The notes beneath the pieces are model-generated. The model worked only from the letters and a program-made list of their open reading frames with translations. It was not told the origin of the DNA and did not search any database. This document shows positions 1-9,813 of a stretch of DNA of 64,000 nucleotides, piece after piece (the stretch's first letter is position 1; each line of letters opens with the position of its first letter). The stretch is from Desulfurivibrio dismutans (GTDB lineage Bacteria > Desulfobacterota > Desulfobulbia > Desulfobulbales > Desulfurivibrionaceae), in assembly GCF_029210385.1 (NCBI RefSeq), contig NZ_JARGDQ010000001.1:310001-374000 (forward strand), read 5' to 3'. Position numbers and translations under genes: made by a program.

Positions 1-2782
1 AGACGCCGCCGATGCTGAAATCCCAGACGTTGCGGCGTTCATCGGGCTCGGGATCAAGATTGTAGCCCCATTCCAAGCGCAGCGGCCCCAGAGGGGAGAG
101 CCAGCGGAAGCCGAAACCGACACTGGACTTGAGGTCGTGGACATCCCAGCCCTGGTATTTGGTGTAGACATTGCCGACATCGTAGAAAATCAGCCCTTTC
201 AAATTGATGTCGCGGACAATGGGGAATATCCATTCCGAGTTCATGTACCACATCATCTCGCCGCCGATCCGGTCGTCGTTGTCCGGGTCGGGATCCCGGG
301 GGCTGATGGTGGCGGTTTCAAAGCCGCGCATGGTGCGCAGGCCGCCGAGGAAGAATTTTTCATAAATCGGCAGCCGGTCGGTTTCGTTTTCCTTGATATA
401 GCCGGCGGCACCCTTAAGCCGGAAGGTAGTGTCGTTGAGCCAGTTATTGCGGCTTTCCCGCAGCAGGGGGATGCCTTCCCAGGGGAAGAACTTGGTGCTG
501 GAGGCCTCCACCCTGGTAAAGGCGGTGTCGCCGCCCAGCCAGCCGCCGGCATGCTTCAGGCCGATGTCGTGGAAAGAGCCCCGGGTGGGGTCCAGCCGGT
601 TGTCCCGGGTGTCGCGGTTGAACCCCAGGCGCACGTAGCGGTTGCGTTTCAAGTCCATGGAGTCGATGATCCAGCTGGAGGCGGTGTCTCGGACGTCGGT
701 GAGTTTGTTGGACTCATGGCCGTAACCCCAGTAGGCCCGCCAGTGTTCCCATATCGGGTAACCAAAGCGCACTGCGCCGCCGGTGGATTCCTTGGTGTAA
801 TCGATGTACTCCCGGCGCCAGTTGTAGAGGTCGATGCCGAACAGCAGCCGGGTGTCGTAAAGCCGGGGATCAGTGAAACTGAGGTTATAATGGGTTGCCT
901 TGGAGCTGATGTCGGCCTGCAGGGCCAGGCGCTGTCCTTTGCCCCGGAAGTTTTCCTGGCTGATCTGGCCCATGAACATCAACTGATCCATGGAACTGTA
1001 GCCGGCCCCGATACTGAAGGTGCCGGTGGGTTTTTCCTTGACCTCGATCTCGATATCCATCAGGTCGTCGCGCATCAACGCCGGTTCGGGCTGGATGTTG
1101 ACTTCCTCGAAAAAGTCGAGCCGCTGCAGTCGTTCCATGCTGCGGCGGATGGCCCCGGTGTCCATGATATCGCCTTCCCGCACCTGCATCTCACGGCGGA
1201 TGACGTTGTCCCGGGTGCGGGTGTTGCCGCGGATAACGATGCGGTTGATGTGGACCAGGGTGTTTTTTTGCAGGTTGATGGTGATGTCCATCTGCCGCCG
1301 GTCGTCGTCGCGGCTGACGATGGGCTCGACGTCGGCAAAGGCGTAGCCTTCCTCGGCGTAACGGTCGCTTAGGCGGGTGAGATCGGCCCGCAGGACATCG
1401 CGGCTGAAATATTCCTGCCGGGGCAGTTGCAGCAGTTGCTGCAGTTCCTCTTGCGCGGTGATAAACTCCCCGCTTAGCTTGACCTCACCCACCCGGTAGC
1501 GTTCTCCTTCCTCGATATGGAAGTTGATGATAAAGCGCTTGCCGACCTGCTCCACCTCGGGCTCTCCCACCCGGGCATCGATGAAGCCTTGATTATGGTA
1601 AAAGGCGGCGATTCGAGCCCGGTCCTGTTCCAGCATATCCGGCTGCAGGCGGCCCGAACCGGTCAGCCATGAGAACAGCCCACGTTTTTTGGTGTTCATC
1701 ACCTTACGCAGAGGGCGCGGGCGAAAACTGTCGTTGCCGGTGAAGTTGACCCGGCGGATATAAACCCGATCACCCTCCTCTATCTCAAACCGGACATCAA
1801 CCCGGTTATCATCGACTTCGTCAATCTCGGGGCTAACCTGGGAGTTGTGGTAGCCTTTTTCCTTGTACAGTTGGCGAATGCTCTCCGCCGCTTCCTGGAT
1901 CAGGCTGGTGTTGACGATGGTGTTTGGTACCACGGTGATGTTTTCCCGGATTTCCCGGTCTCGGAGCCGGTCGTTGCCGTTGATGATCACCTGGTCGATC
2001 ACCGGTTTTTCCTGCACCACAAAGGTAAGCCTGGTTCCGGTCGCGGTTTCTTCGGCGACAATCCGGACATCATCAAAAAAACCCATGGCAAATATGGCGC
2101 GCAGATCCTCCCGCAACTGCTCCTGATTGAGCGGCTCTCCGGCCCGGCTGGAAACCCGGCGCAGAATGGCGCCGGAGCCGGTGTTCCGGTTACCTTCGAT
2201 GTGAATGGCGCTGATTCTCGAGGCCGGTTCGGTGAAGGCCATGATCTGGCCCCCCAGTTCGGTAAGTGCTGCGGCTAATTGATCCCGGTAGCTGGACGGC
2301 CCGGTGAAATGGCGGGGTGGATCCTGACTTTCGAGGTCGAACACCTGGGCGTCGACGCTGATTTGTTGGCCGAAAGCGCTCAGGCTGCCGGCAACCAGGT
2401 AGCGGACCCCGGGGGGCAGGCTCAGTGCCGCCAGCTCATCGATCGCCGGGGGCCAGGCGCCGGGAGCGGCCAGCTCCGCCGGCAGTTGTTCCCGCGCCAG
2501 CAGCAGAAAACCTTGTTCGCCGGCCAGTTCCGCCAGCATTTGGTCGGTTTGGCGCTGCAGTTCCGACGGGGCGGTTGTGCCCATAGCCTGGAATGGCAAA
2601 AACGCCGTGGTTGCTGGGGGCGGCGTGGCCGTTGCAGTACCCGTGAGCAGAGCCCAGCCAAGCAAGGCCAGGAGCAGTAGGCGTAACCCCGGCCCGGCTG
2701 CGGTCAGCGGGCGGCCCAAAAAGCCGGCGTCAAATTTGTCGATGGGCAAGGATAAAACCCTGAAAACGGGTTGTAGTTTCAT
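1..2782 (-). CDS. bamA: BamA outer-membrane protein assembly factor (3' end cut by window edge)
   Basis: Outer-membrane Omp85 protein that folds and inserts beta-barrel proteins. Reading leftward from ATG at 2782, 927 codons are open to base 2. A hydrophobic leader lies near residues 32-50. An extra domain follows at about 57-185, then five POTRA-like repeats (for example around ISAIHIEGN and INRIVIRGNTRTRDN), then a 16-strand-type barrel with the lid-loop motif GGLRTMRGF. The last visible residues are WDFSIGGV and the next codon begins with T, which fits the terminal Phe of a beta-signal, so almost nothing is missing. The N-terminal extension resembles the TolB/CsgG-like N domain (opening FLPFQ, later YLVAGSLS) that I recall from deltaproteobacterial BamA. 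It is last in the lysS-lolCE-lolD-bamA cluster, 98 bp after lolD. Confidence 0.96.
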   Translation of the reverse strand, partial: MKLQPVFRVLSLPIDKFDAGFLGRPLTAAGPGLRLLLLALLGWALLTGTATATPPPATTAFLPFQAMGTTAPSELQRQTDQMLAELAGEQGFLLLAREQLPAELAAPGAWPPAIDELAALSLPPGVRYLVAGSLSAFGQQISVDAQVFDLESQDPPRHFTGPSSYRDQLAAALTELGGQIMAFTEPASRISAIHIEGNRNTGSGAILRRVSSRAGEPLNQEQLREDLRAIFAMGFFDDVRIVAEETATGTRLTFVVQEKPVIDQVIINGNDRLRDREIRENITVVPNTIVNTSLIQEAAESIRQLYKEKGYHNSQVSPEIDEVDDNRVDVRFEIEEGDRVYIRRVNFTGNDSFRPRPLRKVMNTKKRGLFSWLTGSGRLQPDMLEQDRARIAAFYHNQGFIDARVGEPEVEQVGKRFIINFHIEEGERYRVGEVKLSGEFITAQEELQQLLQLPRQEYFSRDVLRADLTRLSDRYAEEGYAFADVEPIVSRDDDRRQMDITINLQKNTLVHINRIVIRGNTRTRDNVIRREMQVREGDIMDTGAIRRSMERLQRLDFFEEVNIQPEPALMRDDLMDIEIEVKEKPTGTFSIGAGYSSMDQLMFMGQISQENFRGKGQRLALQADISSKATHYNLSFTDPRLYDTRLLFGIDLYNWRREYIDYTKESTGGAVRFGYPIWEHWRAYWGYGHESNKLTDVRDTASSWIIDSMDLKRNRYVRLGFNRDTRDNRLDPTRGSFHDIGLKHAGGWLGGDTAFTRVEASSTKFFPWEGIPLLRESRNNWLNDTTFRLKGAAGYIKENETDRLPIYEKFFLGGLRTMRGFETATISPRDPDPDNDDRIGGEMMWYMNSEWIFPIVRDINLKGLIFYDVGNVYTKYQGWDVHDLKSSVGFGFRWLSPLGPLRLEWGYNLDPEPDERRNVWDFSIGGV

Positions 2783-2880
2783 GTGTACCTGAAAAGTTGG
2801 AATTGGCATAAGGTAAGGATTACCGCCGGCCAAAGCCGGTGCATAAAATCAGCGTTGATTAGCAGCCCCGGGCATCGGTG

Positions 2881-3651
2881 TCAAGGGGCAATACTGGCCA
2901 GTTGCGCCAGTTGGTCCGGGGCAATTTCCCGCAGGGTGCCGTCGCCGAGGCGCAGCACCCGGTCCAGCCGGGCGGCCAGCTGGTAGTTGTGGGTAACCAT
3001 GACCATGGCCAGTCCCAGTGAAGTGTTGAGCCGGCACAGCAGTTCGAAAATCGCCTCGCCGGTTTGCGGGTCCAGGTTGCCCGTAGGTTCGTCGGCCAGC
3101 AGCAGGTCTGGTTCCATGATCAGGGCGCGGGCGATGGCCACCCGTTGCTGTTCGCCGCCCGAAAGCTCTCCCACCCGGTGCTCGGCCCGGTCCGTCAGGC
3201 CGATCTGGGCCAGCAACTCGGCGGCGCGCTGCTCCACCTCCGGCTTTTCCCGGCCGGCGATGAAACCCGGCAGCATGATATTTTCCCGGGCGGAAAATTC
3301 CGGCAACAGGTGGTGAAATTGGAAGATAAAGCCGATCTGGCGGTTGCGGAACTGCGCCAGCCGGTCGGCCGGGCGGCTGAACAGATCCTCGCCCCGGTAA
3401 AGCACCTGCCCCGCCGAAGGCCGGTCCAGGGCCCCGAGCAAGTGAAGCAGGGTGGTTTTGCCGCTGCCGGAACTACCCACCACGGCCACGGTTTCGCCGG
3501 CCCCGATGGCCAGGTCCACCCCCCGCAGAATAGTAAGCGGTTTGGGGTCGGGAAAACTCTTGCTGACTTGGCGTAGTTCCACCAGCGGCCCTCGGTAACC
3601 GCTGGCCGCCGACTGGCCCTGGAGTTCAGTATCCGTCATGTTAGGTTTCAT
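2881..3651 (-). CDS. lolD: LolD, lipoprotein-releasing ABC transporter ATPase
   Basis: Cytoplasmic ATPase of the Lol system, which extracts mature lipoproteins from the inner membrane for delivery to the outer membrane. The 256 residues carry Walker A GSSGSGKT at 59-66, signature LSGGEQQ at 163-169, Walker B LLLADE at 183-188 and the H-loop His at 221. The Q-loop segment FQFHHLLPEFSA is characteristic of LolD rather than of general MacB-type ATPases. The start could be Met1 or Met5; the conserved core begins near residue 23. The permease gene lies upstream on the same strand, separated by 137 bp that hold a copy of the dispersed palindrome; bamA follows. Confidence 0.95.
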   Translation of the reverse strand: MKPNMTDTELQGQSAASGYRGPLVELRQVSKSFPDPKPLTILRGVDLAIGAGETVAVVGSSGSGKTTLLHLLGALDRPSAGQVLYRGEDLFSRPADRLAQFRNRQIGFIFQFHHLLPEFSARENIMLPGFIAGREKPEVEQRAAELLAQIGLTDRAEHRVGELSGGEQQRVAIARALIMEPDLLLADEPTGNLDPQTGEAIFELLCRLNTSLGLAMVMVTHNYQLAARLDRVLRLGDGTLREIAPDQLAQLASIAP

Positions 3652-3672
3652 CCATCTTCCGTCTTCTCCGGT

Positions 3673-3782
3673 GGCAATCGTTCAGCAGTGCCGCAGGTTC
3701 GGGCAAGCAGCCGGGCGCCGCGTACCCCGTGTACGTAAGCCCGGCTGATCGCCCGAAGATGGGGTGCTGCTGAACGATTACC
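3673..3782. repeat. Dispersed palindromic repeat, copy A
   Basis: A 110-bp imperfect palindrome whose outer arms (3673-3688 and 3767-3782) are near-perfect inverted complements ending in TTCAGCAG and CTGCTGAA. The interior holds GCCGGG, TACGTAAGC and GATCGCCCGAAGATGGGG. It lies inside the lolC-lolD gap. Its reverse complement aligns closely with copy C (37577-37683) and copy D (57923-58031). It has no coding capacity and no U-tract, so it is not a standard terminator. Confidence 0.9.
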
Positions 3783-3788
3783 CCAATT

Positions 3789-5018
3789 TTACTCGTAACG
3801 CAGGGCCACCGCCGGGTCGACCTTGGCCGCGCGCCAGGATGGATATATGGTGGCCAAGAAGGTGATCAGCACCGCTGCCAGCGAGATCAGGGTCACATCC
3901 TGGGGCAGCACCTGCACCGGCAGGGTGGAAATCGGGTAGACGTCCGGCAAGTCGATGAAGCGGTAACGGCTGAGAATTTCACACAGCCCCAACCCCACCG
4001 TTACTCCCAGGCCGGTGCCCAGCGCGCCGATCACCAGGCCTTCATACATAAAAATGCGCATGATGCTGCGGTCGGTGGCGCCCATGGCCTTGAGTATGGC
4101 GATATCCCTGGTTTTTTCCATGACCACCATGATCAGGGTGCTGACGATGTTAAAAGCCGCCACCATCACCACCAGGGTCATGATCACCGACAGGGCAGCT
4201 TTTTCCAGGGCCAGAGCAGAGAAGATCTGGCGGTTCATATTCATCCAGTCCCGGGCGTTATAGGCCGGTCCCAACTCCTCGTTGATGGCCATGGCGATCC
4301 GGTCGGCCCGGTTAATGTCCTGCACCCGTACTTCCAGGCCGTGGACCCGGTCGCCGAGATCCATAAAATCCCGGGCCGAGGCCAGGCTGAGATATACCAG
4401 GGAAGAGTCGTATTCGTACATACCGGAAGCAAAGAGACCTGCCACCCGGAAGGTTTTGATCTGCGGAATCACTCCCATGGGGGTAAGTGGGCCGGAGGCG
4501 GAGATCAGCTTGATCCGGTCATTAAGCCCCACCCCCAGATTTCTCGCCAGATCTTTGCCGAGAATCGCCCCCGGCGCTTCGCGCCCGTTGCTTGTGGGAG
4601 CCAGGCCGGACAGTTCGCCGGCCTCAAGGTAATCCTCAAGTTGCAGTACCTGGTTAACGGTATCCGGGTCAATACCCCGGACAATGGCGCCGGTGCCCCC
4701 CTCCCCGCCGGTGATCATGGCCTGCCCGTAAATATAGGGGGTAACCCCGGTCACGCCGGGAATCGCGGCAATTCGCCGGGCCTGCTCGTGGTAGTTGTCG
4801 ATTTCGTAGCCGGGCTGCTGGACGATGATATGGGAGTTGATTCCCAGGATCTTGTCGCGGAACTCGGCGGTAAATCCGGTCATCACCGCCAGGACCACGA
4901 TCAGGGCCGCTACCCCTACCATGACGCCGGCCACCGAGATCAGCGAGATCAGGGAAATGAAGCCTTTCCGGCGCTTGGCCTGGAGATAGCGCCGGCTGAC
5001 AAACCATGCAAAATTCAT
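3789..5018 (-). CDS. lolC: LolC/LolE-family lipoprotein-releasing permease
   Basis: Inner-membrane subunit of the lipoprotein-releasing ABC transporter. The 409 residues start MNFAWFVSRRYL, the usual LolC/E opening. There is a first transmembrane segment at about 23-47, a large periplasmic MacB-like domain, and three C-terminal membrane segments at roughly 275-300, 325-355 and 370-395, with the conserved cytoplasmic stretch KTRDIAILKAMGAT near 307-320. Only one permease gene is present next to lolD, so the transporter may use a homodimer (LolF type); a second copy elsewhere cannot be excluded. It starts 23 bp after lysS ends and is probably co-transcribed with it. Confidence 0.94.
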   Translation of the reverse strand: MNFAWFVSRRYLQAKRRKGFISLISLISVAGVMVGVAALIVVLAVMTGFTAEFRDKILGINSHIIVQQPGYEIDNYHEQARRIAAIPGVTGVTPYIYGQAMITGGEGGTGAIVRGIDPDTVNQVLQLEDYLEAGELSGLAPTSNGREAPGAILGKDLARNLGVGLNDRIKLISASGPLTPMGVIPQIKTFRVAGLFASGMYEYDSSLVYLSLASARDFMDLGDRVHGLEVRVQDINRADRIAMAINEELGPAYNARDWMNMNRQIFSALALEKAALSVIMTLVVMVAAFNIVSTLIMVVMEKTRDIAILKAMGATDRSIMRIFMYEGLVIGALGTGLGVTVGLGLCEILSRYRFIDLPDVYPISTLPVQVLPQDVTLISLAAVLITFLATIYPSWRAAKVDPAVALRYE

Positions 5019-5041
5019 TGGCTGGCTGTTGCTTCCTTGGT

Positions 5042-6520
5042 TTACGATTGTTTTTCTGGCCGCAGGTGGGGGAACAGGATGACATCGCGGATCGATGGGG
5101 AGTCGGTGAGCAGCATGGCCAGCCGGTCAATCCCGATTCCTTCGCCGGCGGCCGGTGGCATGCCGTATTCCAGGGCCCGGAGGTAGTCTTCGTCCAGAAC
5201 CGGAAAAATCTCTTCATCCTCACCCCGCTCTTCAATCTGTTTCATCAGCCGCCGGCGCTGGTCATCGGGGTCGTTGAGTTCGCTGAAGGCGTTGGCTATC
5301 TCCCGGCCGGTGATAAACAGCTCAAAACGGTCCGTAATTTCATGGTTTTCCTCGTTTTTACGGGCCAATGGCGAGACCTCAGTGGGGTAGGCGGTGATGA
5401 AGGTGGGGTCGATGAGTTTTTCTTCTACTAAACACTCGAACAACTCGGTTTTAACCTTGCCGATGCCGGCCTGGGGCTGCAGGGCGATGCCGTGGCGATC
5501 GGCCAGTGCTTTCAGGGCGTTAAAATCGGTGAGTGTCTCCGGGCTCAACCCGCCGATCTGCTGCAGGGCCTCGTCCATGGTGTAACGCCGCCAGGGTGGG
5601 GCCAGGTCCACCGCTTGCCCTTGATAACTGATCTGCATGGAGCCGCAAACCTCCATCGCCACCCAGGAGATCATCTCTTCGGTGAGTTCCATCAGCTCGT
5701 CATAAGTGGCATAGGCCTGGTAAAATTCCAGCATGGTGAATTCGGGGTTGTGGCGGGTTGACAGCCCTTCGTTGCGGAAATTACGGTTAATCTCGAAAAC
5801 CCTTTCCAGGCCGCCCACCAGCAGGCGCTTGAGATACAACTCCGGGGCGATGCGCAGGTAAAGGTCCAACCCCAGGGCATTATGGTGGGTCTTGAACGGT
5901 TTGGCCGTAGCCCCGCCAGCAATGGCCTGCATCATCGGGGTTTCAACTTCCAGAAAGCCCCGGTTGCTTAAAAAATCGCGGATCAGCCGGATTATTTCCA
6001 CCCGTTTGCGAAAGGTGTCGCGGACCTCGGGATTGACCATCAGGTCCACGTAGCGCTGGCGGTAGCGGGTTTCGATATCGGTCAGACCATGAAATTTTTC
6101 CGGCAGCGGTCGTAGCGATTTGGTCAACAGCCGCAGCGACAGGGCCTGAATGGTTACCTCACCGGTTTTGGTGCGAAACAGCGGACCGGTGAAAGCGGCG
6201 ATATCGCCGATATCGATTTTCTTAAATATCGCGTAGGCCTCATCGCCAACTTCATCGCGCTTGATATGCACCTGAATGCGACCGCTTTCATCCTGGATGT
6301 GCAAAAAGGCGGCTTTGCCGAATTTGCGCAGGGCCATGACCCGGCCGGCTACCGCCATGATGCCGGCGTGGAGAGGTGCTTCGGAGTCGTTGTCGGCCGG
6401 CAGCAAGTCGCCGATACGATGACCGGGCTTGAAATCGTTGGCATAAAGGTTGACGCCCAGGTCGTCCAGTTCCTTCGCCTTCTGCCGGCGTTGGGCGATA
6501 ATCTGATTGCTTTCATCCAT
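5042..6520 (-). CDS. lysS: Lysyl-tRNA synthetase, class II
   Basis: Charges tRNA-Lys with lysine in the cytoplasm. The 492 residues match the usual LysS length. An N-terminal OB-fold anticodon-binding domain spans about residues 55-160. The class II core shows motif 2 ([20 protein letters not shown], near 255-275) and motif 3 ([14 protein letters not shown], near 460-475), with the lysine-pocket region [15 protein letters not shown] at 6520 is preceded by a GAGG-type ribosome-binding site. It heads the minus-strand cluster; genes for lipoprotein export and BamA follow with short gaps, so synthetase and envelope genes are probably expressed together. Confidence 0.97.
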   Translation of the reverse strand: MDESNQIIAQRRQKAKELDDLGVNLYANDFKPGHRIGDLLPADNDSEAPLHAGIMAVAGRVMALRKFGKAAFLHIQDESGRIQVHIKRDEVGDEAYAIFKKIDIGDIAAFTGPLFRTKTGEVTIQALSLRLLTKSLRPLPEKFHGLTDIETRYRQRYVDLMVNPEVRDTFRKRVEIIRLIRDFLSNRGFLEVETPMMQAIAGGATAKPFKTHHNALGLDLYLRIAPELYLKRLLVGGLERVFEINRNFRNEGLSTRHNPEFTMLEFYQAYATYDELMELTEEMISWVAMEVCGSMQISYQGQAVDLAPPWRRYTMDEALQQIGGLSPETLTDFNALKALADRHGIALQPQAGIGKVKTELFECLVEEKLIDPTFITAYPTEVSPLARKNEENHEITDRFELFITGREIANAFSELNDPDDQRRRLMKQIEERGEDEEIFPVLDEDYLRALEYGMPPAAGEGIGIDRLAMLLTDSPSIRDVILFPHLRPEKQS

Positions 6521-6587
6521 GGGGTGGCGGATCCTCTATTTGCTGGTACTGGTAAATAATTAGTAACTATCAAGCTCATTCTGGCAC

Positions 6588-6682
6588 GTAACTGGACAGC
6601 CGTTCCCCAGGTTGCGGTAAGCCAAGTCCAGGTACTCAAGCCGACCTGATCGCCGCAAGATGGGGTGCTGCTGAACAGTCAC
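6588..6682. repeat. Dispersed palindromic repeat, copy B (degenerate)
   Basis: The right half (about 6648-6682: CTGATCGCCGCAAGATGGGG, then TGCTGCTGAAC) matches the right half of copy A. The left arm is eroded (ACTGGACAGC in place of the TTCAGCAG arm). It lies in the 285-bp gap between lysS and the MetE-like gene. The rest of that gap shows no gene. Confidence 0.75.
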
Positions 6683-6805
6683 AATGATTATTCGTTAATG
6701 GCTGGCCGGGCCTCGGTGGGATCGCATAAACGTCCGGGCTGAAGAACGGCGGTAAACGCATGCGGGCGGCGGCCATCGTGCGGGGCCCGGCGAGGTCTTC
6801 TTTTT

Positions 6806-7888
6806 TTAAAGATATCGTTGGCGTAGAATGGCCGAGAGGTCGCGGGTCAGTTCCAGAACCCGCATGGCCTCCTCGATGGTTAACGAGCCGGTACCGCAGC
6901 TGGGGGTGATCAGGGTTTGCTGCAGGATTTTGGCCCGATCCCAGTCTTCATTGACAATCTGTTCGGCCTGTTGTTCCCAACGCTGGGCCAAAGCTTCGGC
7001 AGTTTCCGCCATGATCGCCTTGGGCTCTCCGGTGGGAACCAGCCCCCAGGCCAGGATTCCGCCGCGTTCCAGGAAACGGTAAAGACCTTTTTTGTTGCCG
7101 GCCAGCCGGTCAAAAAAACCGTAGGCGTCAAAACTGAGCACGTCGAGTTGGCGGTCAAGCAGGAAATCCCAGTCGGTGTTGGCGCAAACATGGATTCCGG
7201 CCAGGCCGCCAGCCTCCCGGATCGAGGTCAGCACCTCGTCCAGGCTCTGACCGATGGCCTCAAGGGAAACGCTGATATAGGCCGAGGAGCCCAGTCCGGC
7301 CAGGGCCGGTTCGTCCAGGAAAAGCAGTACCGGTTTTTCGGCGGCGGCCAGGAACCGCACCTGCCAGGCCGCCCGCAGGGCCAGGCCCTTGATTACGATT
7401 TCGTTGATGGTGGGGTCAAACCAGGCGTCCCGCTGCTGCTCATCTTTGAGGCCGGTAAGCAGGGTGAAGGGCCCGGTTATTTGTCCTTTCACCGCCCGCA
7501 GGCCGGCCGGCGGGTTCTCCTGCAGGCGCTGGCGGAACCGGTAGAGCCCGGGCACCCGGTCTTCACTGCTGACAAACGGGGAATTCTCCAGCCCGGCCAG
7601 GTCTTCGGCGGCGGCCAGGTACGCTTCAAAAAAGGCCAGCTGCTGATCGGCGAAATCGGGGTCGCTGGTACGAAAAAAGGCGCGTCCCTCCTCTTCGCAA
7701 AAACCGGGGAAGCCGACGGTGAACTGCTGCAGCATGCCCTCGGTGGGGCTGCCGGGCAGCTGAGGCCAAAGGGGGATTTCCGGGGTATGGTTGAGGATCA
7801 GTTCTAAAGCCTGATCGTAATCTTTTACCGGCAGGCTGCCGATCAGGGTGGCGCTGCCGGCGGGTTTAAACTGAGAGGGGTTGCTCAT
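6806..7888 (-). CDS. MetE C-terminal-like (core-MetE/UROD-fold) methyltransferase
   Basis: A single-domain protein of 360 residues with the TIM-barrel fold shared by the catalytic half of cobalamin-independent methionine synthase and uroporphyrinogen decarboxylase. Zinc-ligand-type motifs are present: GIHVCANTDW (His-x-Cys) and, near the C-terminus, TPSCGTGSL. The MetE N-terminal half and its folate-binding repeats are absent. Known short core-MetE families make methionine from methyl donors other than methyltetrahydrofolate polyglutamate, often a methylated corrinoid protein; that role is an inference here. I chose ATG at 7888 because the 14 residues upstream need a TTG start and are not family-like. 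No operon partner is adjacent, so context does not identify the donor. Confidence 0.8.
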   Translation of the reverse strand: MSNPSQFKPAGSATLIGSLPVKDYDQALELILNHTPEIPLWPQLPGSPTEGMLQQFTVGFPGFCEEEGRAFFRTSDPDFADQQLAFFEAYLAAAEDLAGLENSPFVSSEDRVPGLYRFRQRLQENPPAGLRAVKGQITGPFTLLTGLKDEQQRDAWFDPTINEIVIKGLALRAAWQVRFLAAAEKPVLLFLDEPALAGLGSSAYISVSLEAIGQSLDEVLTSIREAGGLAGIHVCANTDWDFLLDRQLDVLSFDAYGFFDRLAGNKKGLYRFLERGGILAWGLVPTGEPKAIMAETAEALAQRWEQQAEQIVNEDWDRAKILQQTLITPSCGTGSLTIEEAMRVLELTRDLSAILRQRYL

Positions 7889-8320
7889 GATAAATCCGCT
7901 TGCCTGTAAGTTTGAGTTGGAGCAGGTCAAAAACGATGCCGTCGCTCAGGTTACCGATAGCTTCGCCAAAACCCGTTCAACCAGGGTTGAGCGGCAACGC
8001 AAAAGCAAAGAGCTGCAGCGCGTGCCAGGTCGTCAGCGCGTTTTGGGCGCGGTCGACAAGTATACTGACTGCTGGTTAGCTAGCAGTATTATGATGAAAA
8101 GTCAATGGAATTCAAGGTGAAGGCGAGGGGCGGCAGGGCTTTTGCCAAAGCCGTTGCCCTGGGCATGGGGTTGGGTCATGCGACTTGGATGCGGTGCTGC
8201 TGCATGCCCATCATCCTTGACGCTCACTTAAAAGTTGAGTACTCTTACGTGGTTTTTTTCATTCCCGGGCCCGGTGGACGGGGTGGTAAAAAAAAGTTTG
8301 ATGCATATGGTTTTGATGCA
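7889..8320. other. 432-bp gap without a gene
   Basis: This region separates the MetE-like gene from tRNA-Leu. The open frames inside are short and lack family features. It holds a small inverted repeat (ACTGCT...AGCAGT near 8068-8087), a 15-bp match to the end of the dispersed palindrome at 8188-8202, and a promoter-like pair at 8217-8245. Confidence 0.6.
8217..8245 (+). promoter_or_regulatory. Putative sigma70 promoter for tRNA-Leu/tig
   Basis: TTGACG at 8217-8222 and TACTCT at 8240-8245 are separated by 17 bp. The -35 box is close to consensus and the -10 is weaker. It would start transcription about 70 bp before tRNA-Leu(UAG). Confidence 0.45.
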
Positions 8321-8403
8321 GCGAGGGTGGCGGAACTGGTAGACGCACTGGACTTAGGATCCAGCGGGCAACCGTGGGGGTTCGACTCCCCCCTCTCGCA
8401 CCA
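8321..8403 (+). tRNA. tRNA-Leu(UAG)
   Basis: A class II tRNA of 83 nt with a long variable arm. The acceptor strands GCGAGGG and CTCTCGC pair with one G-U. The anticodon loop CTTAGGA gives anticodon UAG, reading CUA. The 3' CCA is encoded. It lies 69 bp before tig. Confidence 0.97.
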
Positions 8404-8472
8404 GCAAGGCCGTGGATGTCGGTTTTAGCATACTGATCTTATTAACTATACCAACTTTATAAGGAAGGCAAA

Positions 8473-9813
8473 ATGCAGGTTCGCGTGGAAGAAGTAAGTA
8501 CGCTCACCCGGAGACTGGACGTTATCCTGCCCCAGGAGATGGTGGCTGGAGAATTGAATGCCGCCTACGATAAACTCAAGGGTGAGGTTAATCTCAAGGG
8601 TTTTCGCAAGGGTAAGGTGCCGCGCAAGGTACTGGAGAAAAATTACGGCCCCAGGGTGGAGTACGACGTTGCCGATCGCCTGGTGCAGGAGAGTTATTTC
8701 GACGCCCTGGAAAAGGCCGGGCTTGATGCCGTGGTTCATCCCGAGGTGCGGGAGCATCGTTTCGAGGAGGACGGCACTTTTTTCTATCAGGCCGAGATTG
8801 ATGTTCGCCCCGACTTTACCCTGGGTGAGTACAAAGAGGTTGCGGTGGAGCAGCCCGAACTGCTGGTCAGCGACCAGGATGTTGATGCCGAACTGGAAAA
8901 ACTTCGTCGGGAGTCGGCGCCGCTGAGGTCGGTTGACGACCGGGCGATTGTCGATGGTGACCTGGCGGTGATCGACTTTACCGCCTTTGACCAGGGTGAG
9001 GAGATGAAACACGTCGGCGGTCACGATTTTACCGTTGATGTGGGCAGCGGCCAGATCGGTCCGGAGTTCGAGGAGCAGTTAAAAGGGCTCAAGGCTGGCG
9101 AGGAGTCAAAATTTACGGTGGATTTCCCGGCTAACTTCCCGAATATGCTGCTGGCCGGCAAATCCATCGAGTTTGCCGTCAAAGTCAAAGATGTCAAGGA
9201 ACGGGTGCTTCCTGAGCTTGATGATGAGTTCGCCAAAGACATTGATGCCAATCTGGCCACCCTGGACGAGTTGCGGGACAAGATTCGGGAAAAACGCCGA
9301 CAGGATATGGAAGCCGCCCGGAGAGGTGATCTGGTGGACCGGGTGATGAAGGTGATTCTGGAAAATCACGATTTTGAGGTGCCCCCCCGGTTGGTGGCCC
9401 ACGAAGTCGATGCCATGATCAAAGAGCTGGAGAGCAATCTGCAGAATCGCGGGCTGAGCCTGGAAGAAGCGGGGGTCAATCGCGATTCGCTGATCGAGAA
9501 ATATAAGGAAGGGGCCGAAAAGCGGGTCCGGGGCGATTTTATCCTGAAGAAAATCGCCGAGGTGGAAGAAATCAAGGTGGCCGATGAGGATATCAGTAAG
9601 GGTTTTCAGCGCATCGCCGATCAGTACAATATGCCGATGGATGAAGTTAAAAAGTATTTTCACAGCCGTAACGAGCTGATGCCTTTTATCCACGAATTGC
9701 TGACCGAAAAGATTCTCGATTTCCTGGTGGAGCAGGCCAGCATCAAAACGGTGCCGGCTGAAAGTGCGGAGGCCGCCTCCGAAACCGCTGCCAACGCTGA
9801 AAAGGAGGCATAA
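8473..9813 (+). CDS. tig: Trigger factor (ribosome-associated chaperone/PPIase)
   Basis: Binds the ribosome exit tunnel and shields nascent chains. The 446 residues have the family layout: N-terminal ribosome-binding domain with signature [17 protein letters not shown] near residues 42-58, FKBP-type peptidyl-prolyl isomerase domain at about 160-245 ([10 protein letters not shown], then [17 protein letters not shown]), and a helical C-terminal chaperone domain. The ATG follows an AAGGAAGG ribosome-binding site. The stop overlaps the clpP start (TAATG), so tig-clpP-clpX-lon reads as a protein-quality-control operon. Confidence 0.98.
   Translation: MQVRVEEVSTLTRRLDVILPQEMVAGELNAAYDKLKGEVNLKGFRKGKVPRKVLEKNYGPRVEYDVADRLVQESYFDALEKAGLDAVVHPEVREHRFEEDGTFFYQAEIDVRPDFTLGEYKEVAVEQPELLVSDQDVDAELEKLRRESAPLRSVDDRAIVDGDLAVIDFTAFDQGEEMKHVGGHDFTVDVGSGQIGPEFEEQLKGLKAGEESKFTVDFPANFPNMLLAGKSIEFAVKVKDVKERVLPELDDEFAKDIDANLATLDELRDKIREKRRQDMEAARRGDLVDRVMKVILENHDFEVPPRLVAHEVDAMIKELESNLQNRGLSLEEAGVNRDSLIEKYKEGAEKRVRGDFILKKIAEVEEIKVADEDISKGFQRIADQYNMPMDEVKKYFHSRNELMPFIHELLTEKILDFLVEQASIKTVPAESAEAASETAANAEKEA

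Noticed and set aside
137-1372. 411-codon plus-strand open frame
   Set aside because: It lies antisense to bamA, whose translation is fully homologous to Omp85; the plus-strand product is low-complexity Val/Gly/Ala-rich, typical of a high-GC shadow.
8188-8202. Further copy of the dispersed palindrome
   Set aside because: Only 15 bp match the end of copy D; without arms or interior it could be chance, so it is not listed as a copy.
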